NCBI GenBank assembly: GCA_014380825.1
Contig: JACMJD010000367.1
Location: 1-9,782, forward strand
Length of the DNA: 9,782 nucleotides
Reading direction: 5' to 3'
Source: Phycisphaerae bacterium
GTDB lineage: Bacteria > Planctomycetota > Phycisphaerae > Tepidisphaerales > Tepidisphaeraceae
The notes under the pieces are model-generated. The model saw only the letters and a program-made list of their open reading frames with translations, did no database searches and had not been told where the DNA came from. Numbering within the stretch: position 1 is the stretch's first letter; the number at the start of each line of letters is the position of its first letter. Shown in pieces: positions 7,255 to 9,782 of this stretch. The position numbers were made by a program, and so were the translations under genes.

Positions 7255-7926
7255 TCAGAAATCCGTTCTGAACGGGATACAACGTGGAACGAGCACCTCT
7301 TCGACGTAGCCGTCGCCGACGATTTCGTCCAAGTGAAACTTCACCTGACGCCGAAGCGTCTCCAGACCTGGCTCAGACCCGCCCCCGAGTTTTTCGGGAT
7401 CGGACTGCGCTATAATGGTACGAACACGGTCTTTAATCAAGGCCCCGCGCTCCTTGATGGCTTTTTCCACCTTCACCTTGTTCGATCCTTTGACCACGGC
7501 GTAGATGCTGACGTCGTACAAAAATGTGCGTCCGGTGCCCTTGTTGGGGGCGCGAAACTCGACCAGTGCTAGCTCGTACTGCTTCTTGGGATCGATCTTT
7601 TCTTTCTTTTCCGTCGCTGCACCGTCGCCATGACCGGCATCGGCGGGTGCGTCGCCGTGGCCGTCTGCGGCGGCGGTCTCATCGCCGTGTTCAGCGCCGG
7701 CCGCGCCTTCGTCGCCATGCTCGGCGAGATCGACCTGCGCGCTGGCTTCTTTCGGTCCGCCGGCGAGCATCTTAAAGCCCGCGAACAATACGACGGCCTC
7801 GATCATCATCACGCCGCCAAGCAGAACGGGCAGCTTAGTCAGCAGCGCCGCGATCCCGGCTTTCTTCTTTGGGGCTTTGGCGTCGGCCTCGGGGGCGTCC
7901 TTCTTTTTGTCGGCTTTGTCAGACAT
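7255..7926 (-). CDS. fliL: FliL, basal-body/stator-associated protein
   Basis: FliL-family proteins sit at the inner membrane around the stator units and support torque. This 223-residue protein has a Lys-rich cytoplasmic N-terminus (1-31), one membrane helix (about 33-54) and a linker with four HGD motifs (residues 70, 80, 90 and 99). A C-terminal domain (about 115-223) contains TFLYDVSIYAVVKG, LETLRRQVKFHLDEIVGDG and the ending EEVLVPRCIPFRTDF. The C-terminal domain should lie in the periplasm. The start at 7926 has AAAGG 8 nt upstream. Position between flbD and fliN is the standard one for FliL. The family is weakly conserved, so the call combines topology, C-terminal pattern and context. 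Confidence 0.85.
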   Translation of the reverse strand: MSDKADKKKDAPEADAKAPKKKAGIAALLTKLPVLLGGVMMIEAVVLFAGFKMLAGGPKEASAQVDLAEHGDEGAAGAEHGDETAAADGHGDAPADAGHGDGAATEKKEKIDPKKQYELALVEFRAPNKGTGRTFLYDVSIYAVVKGSNKVKVEKAIKERGALIKDRVRTIIAQSDPEKLGGGSEPGLETLRRQVKFHLDEIVGDGYVEEVLVPRCIPFRTDF

Positions 7927-8014
7927 GCGCGTGGCCTTTCGGAATCGTTCGCGACGCCGACCAAATGGTGCGACGTCCGATCGTTATCGGCAGGAGTGAC
8001 GGCCAAACACTTGG

Positions 8015-8209
8015 TTAGTCCGTTATGGGACGTCGCACGAGTCGTCCGTAGTCGATCGCGCGCCGGATGACCTCCTGCATCGTCTCTTTCACCATCATCT
8101 TGTCGCCGTGATCGGTGCATACCACCGTATCTGGTGTCTGCTCGACGTACCGGATCTTGTCGGCATTGAGCACAAACGATTGACCGTTAAGGCGAGTGAG
8201 TTGGATCAT
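8015..8209 (-). CDS. flbD: FlbD/SwrD-family small flagellar protein
   Basis: This small protein of 64 residues starts MIQLTRLNGQSFVLNADKIR and continues with EQTPDTVV at 23-30 and a VKETMQEVI block at 40-48, all hallmarks of the FlbD family. Its Bacillus member SwrD lies between flgE and fliL, as here, and increases flagellar motor power; it is unrelated to the Caulobacter transcription factor also called FlbD. The start at 8209 is chosen because family similarity begins exactly there. An open frame continues upstream to a GTG at 8293, but those 28 codons only translate the heptad repeat. No Shine-Dalgarno sequence precedes 8209, because the repeat ends about 7 nt away. fliL follows after 88 nt. 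Confidence 0.9.
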   Translation of the reverse strand: MIQLTRLNGQSFVLNADKIRYVEQTPDTVVCTDHGDKMMVKETMQEVIRRAIDYGRLVRRPITD

Positions 8210-8215
8210 TTTGTC

Positions 8216-8301
8216 AGTGGAAAGTGGAAAGTGGAAAGTGGAAAGAAAAAGACACGCGTTCTTTTTTTCCACTCTCCACTCTTCACTCACCACTCTCCAC
8301 T
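8216..8301. repeat. GTGGARA heptad repeat forming a long imperfect inverted repeat
   Basis: On the plus strand, four exact GTGGAAA units occupy 8217-8244. After a short A-rich and ACGCG centre come five reverse-oriented units at 8266-8300: TTTCCAC, TCTCCAC, TCTTCAC, TCACCAC and TCTCCAC. The arms pair in register, most differences being G-U compatible in RNA, so a stem of roughly 30 bp could form. Similar GTGGARA-type repeats are, from memory, scattered between genes in various bacteria and are often mis-annotated as peptides rich in VESGEWR-like sequence. Here the element fills most of the flgE-flbD gap (8210-8370) and ends 6 nt before the flbD ATG. Confidence 0.85.
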
Positions 8302-8312
8302 AAGTACAAGTT

Positions 8313-8350
8313 GCCCTCGCGACAGCAGAATAAACACCTGTCGCGAGGGC
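8313..8350 (-). terminator. Perfect 13-bp hairpin downstream of flgE, possible terminator
   Basis: GCCCTCGCGACAG (8313-8325) and CTGTCGCGAGGGC (8338-8350) are perfect inverted repeats around a 12-nt AT-rich loop, 20 nt after the flgE stop. On the flgE strand the stem is followed by AACTTGTACTT rather than a T-run, so it lacks the full signature of an intrinsic terminator. It may reduce read-through or protect the flgE mRNA 3' end. A shorter CGCTCG/CGAGCG inverted repeat overlaps the flgE stop at 8365-8380. Confidence 0.45.
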
Positions 8351-8370
8351 TGGGAATCATTGGCCGCTCG

Positions 8371-9782
8371 TCAGCGAGCGACCTGCAATAGTTCGTTGAG
8401 TAATTGATCGCTCGTCGAGATCACCCGGCTGGCGGCCGAGAAACCTGTGGACGAGATGATCATGTTGATGAACTCGCGTGAGATATCGACATTACTCTGT
8501 TCAAGCGATCCTGACCGAACCGCGCCTGCGCTGCCGCGAAGCGGCGCTGAGATGCTGGGAATGCCGCTGTTGGCGCCGGGTGCATAAATGTTGCCCCCTT
8601 CGTCGATCAGGCCTTCGTTATTATCGAAAACCGCGATTGCAACCTGTGCCAGCGCGCGGGTCTGTCCATTGCTAAAAGTGCCGGTCATCGTGCCGTCGGG
8701 GCCCACTGAGAAACCATTGAGCGTTCCGGTGGCAAATCCGTCCTGACCATCCATCAGCAGATCGCTGTTCTGCTTGGCAAGCCCGGTAAGCGTGCTGAAA
8801 TCCAGCTTCACCGCCTGTTGGGAGGTGGCGCCGGTTGCGCTTCGATCGAGTGTGATCGTGTTGCCGGTGGTCTCGATCAATTTCCCATCGGTATCAAAGC
8901 TCAGCGTTCCGCTGGAAAGGATCGCGCCGTAAAAATCAGTGGGTGTGGTGCCGCCGGGCGTGAAGGTCTTGGCACGTGTGTTGTCCGGGCTTGAGGCGAT
9001 GAATCGCCATCTCGTGCCCGCATCGGTCTTCTCCTCAAGAACCGCCGTTACGTCTACCGCTACCGGAGAGCCGAGCGAATCGTAAACCTCAAAACTCGTA
9101 CGAACACTTTCGCCAATCGGGTTGCTTGCCGGGTCATCGGAGAACGCCATCACCATGTTCGCGTTATCCGAGCTAAAACTCGTTCCGCTTAGAGACAGCG
9201 CGTTGTCCGCACCGGCGTTGCCGGTAATTTTTATTTGCCCGCTGGAGGTGTCGAAAACTGCGCCGGGGGTGAATCCGGTCGGTCCGGTTTCGTCGGTCTT
9301 GATCTGCAATCCCTGGTTATAGAAATCCAGCAGGTCCTGCACGGTGGAGGTGGCATCGACCTCAAACTCGAGACCGCTGAGTGTGCGCCCGCCCCGTTTG
9401 CCGGCGAGGGCAAGCTTGTCTCCGTCGGCGAACAGGGGCGTTGTCTGGCCTTGCAGGATTACGTTGGTCAGCGCGGTCGACGTCGCCAGCGGCGACGCAT
9501 CGGCGGTATCGAGTACCGGACTATTTAGAACACTCGCGCCCGACGCGACTTCACCATCGGCGTTAAAATTTCCCTGCAACGCGACTTCCGCGGTGGCCTG
9601 TGCGACCGACAGGCTGTCCGGAGGCACCGTCAGGTTGGCTAGACCGTTGGTAAGGATGGTTCCGGTTTCGTCGGCGGCGTATCCCATGACGTGCTTGCCA
9701 TCCGTCGTCACCAGCTCGTTGTTCGCGTTGAGGGTGAACGCACCGTCGCGGGTGTAGCGCGTTTCTTCGCCTTTGACGATAA
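8371..9782 (-). CDS. flgE: FlgE, flagellar hook protein (5' end off the window)
   Basis: FlgE is the exported subunit that polymerises into the hook, the flexible joint between basal body and filament. 469 residues are visible, running in from the right edge; about 90 N-terminal residues are probably missing, estimated from Salmonella FlgE. The visible part opens with ETRYTRDGAFTLNANNELVT, as in FlgE and related rod/hook proteins, near residue 95 in Salmonella. It includes SFEVYDSLGSPVAVDVTAVL (D2 domain), NGFSVGPDGTMTGTFSNGQ and VAIAVFDNNEGL. It ends with the axial-protein signature SNVDISREFINMIISSTGF, then SRVISTSDQLLNELLQVAR. The protein would be about 560 residues, larger than the 403 of Salmonella, with extra domain sequence including a segment resembling a flagellin-IN motif (9172-9444). 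It is followed by flbD, a frequent arrangement. Confidence 0.94.
   Translation of the reverse strand, partial: IVKGEETRYTRDGAFTLNANNELVTTDGKHVMGYAADETGTILTNGLANLTVPPDSLSVAQATAEVALQGNFNADGEVASGASVLNSPVLDTADASPLATSTALTNVILQGQTTPLFADGDKLALAGKRGGRTLSGLEFEVDATSTVQDLLDFYNQGLQIKTDETGPTGFTPGAVFDTSSGQIKITGNAGADNALSLSGTSFSSDNANMVMAFSDDPASNPIGESVRTSFEVYDSLGSPVAVDVTAVLEEKTDAGTRWRFIASSPDNTRAKTFTPGGTTPTDFYGAILSSGTLSFDTDGKLIETTGNTITLDRSATGATSQQAVKLDFSTLTGLAKQNSDLLMDGQDGFATGTLNGFSVGPDGTMTGTFSNGQTRALAQVAIAVFDNNEGLIDEGGNIYAPGANSGIPSISAPLRGSAGAVRSGSLEQSNVDISREFINMIISSTGFSAASRVISTSDQLLNELLQVAR

Noticed and set aside
8210..8293. N-terminal extension of FlbD starting at a GTG at 8293
   Set aside because: The added 28 residues are the translation of the heptad repeat, and family similarity starts exactly at the ATG at 8209.
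8216..8301. Repeat considered as a CRISPR array
   Set aside because: The units are 7 bp with no spacers and are arranged as two facing arms, so it is a tandem/inverted repeat.
8210..8370. Sigma-54 or sigma-28 promoter upstream of flbD
   Set aside because: I looked for GG-N10-GC type and flagellar sigma-28 type elements and found none with correct spacing.

Overview
The window is one stretch of a flagellar gene cluster, with every supported gene on the minus strand. In transcription order, from the right edge leftwards, it reads flgE (5' end off the window), flbD, fliL, fliN, fliO, fliP, fliQ, fliR, flhB, flhA and flhF (3' end off the window). The plus strand holds only shadow frames of these genes. 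The moderately high GC content, the flgE-flbD-fliL...flhA-flhF order, the FlhF N-terminus, the hook-protein architecture and the GTGGARA heptad repeat suggest a Gram-negative from the Planctomycetota (Phycisphaerae-like). That is a judgement from resemblance, not a database result; other deep-branching flagellates remain possible.

Layout. 9782-8371: hook protein FlgE, followed by a perfect 13-bp hairpin and a heptad-repeat inverted element that runs almost to the flbD start. 8209-7255: FlbD (SwrD-type) and FliL, two proteins linked to stator function. 7165-6434: FliN, a C-ring protein with a very long N-terminal region. 6434-2525: the export gate and its accessory proteins FliO, FliP, FliQ, FliR and FlhB, partly coupled by overlaps (fliN/fliO share 1 nt, fliR/flhB share 8 nt). 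2516-405: FlhA, the major export-gate component. 248-1: the first 82 codons of FlhF, the SRP-type GTPase that places flagella. fliM, motA and motB, often found next to fliL and fliN, are not in the window.

Together these genes encode the membrane-embedded type III export gate (FliPQR with FlhA and FlhB, with FliO as assembly factor), part of the rotor switch that also docks export cargo (FliN), torque-related proteins (FliL, FlbD), the exported hook subunit (FlgE) and the positioning GTPase (FlhF).

The gene content is conventional. The less explained parts are in the gaps. Several short RNA hairpins on the coding strand expose GGA in their loops, and CAAGGATG occurs at the fliN leader and at the flhF start; this fits CsrA-type post-transcriptional control. 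The fliN leader can form two mutually exclusive hairpins, one of which covers the likely ribosome-binding site. A repeat-derived hairpin abuts flbD where a ribosome-binding site should be. FliN carries two copies of a SFDDA-type motif, one preceded by a sequence resembling the CheY-binding motif of FliM. These are hypotheses; no wholly new system is evident.
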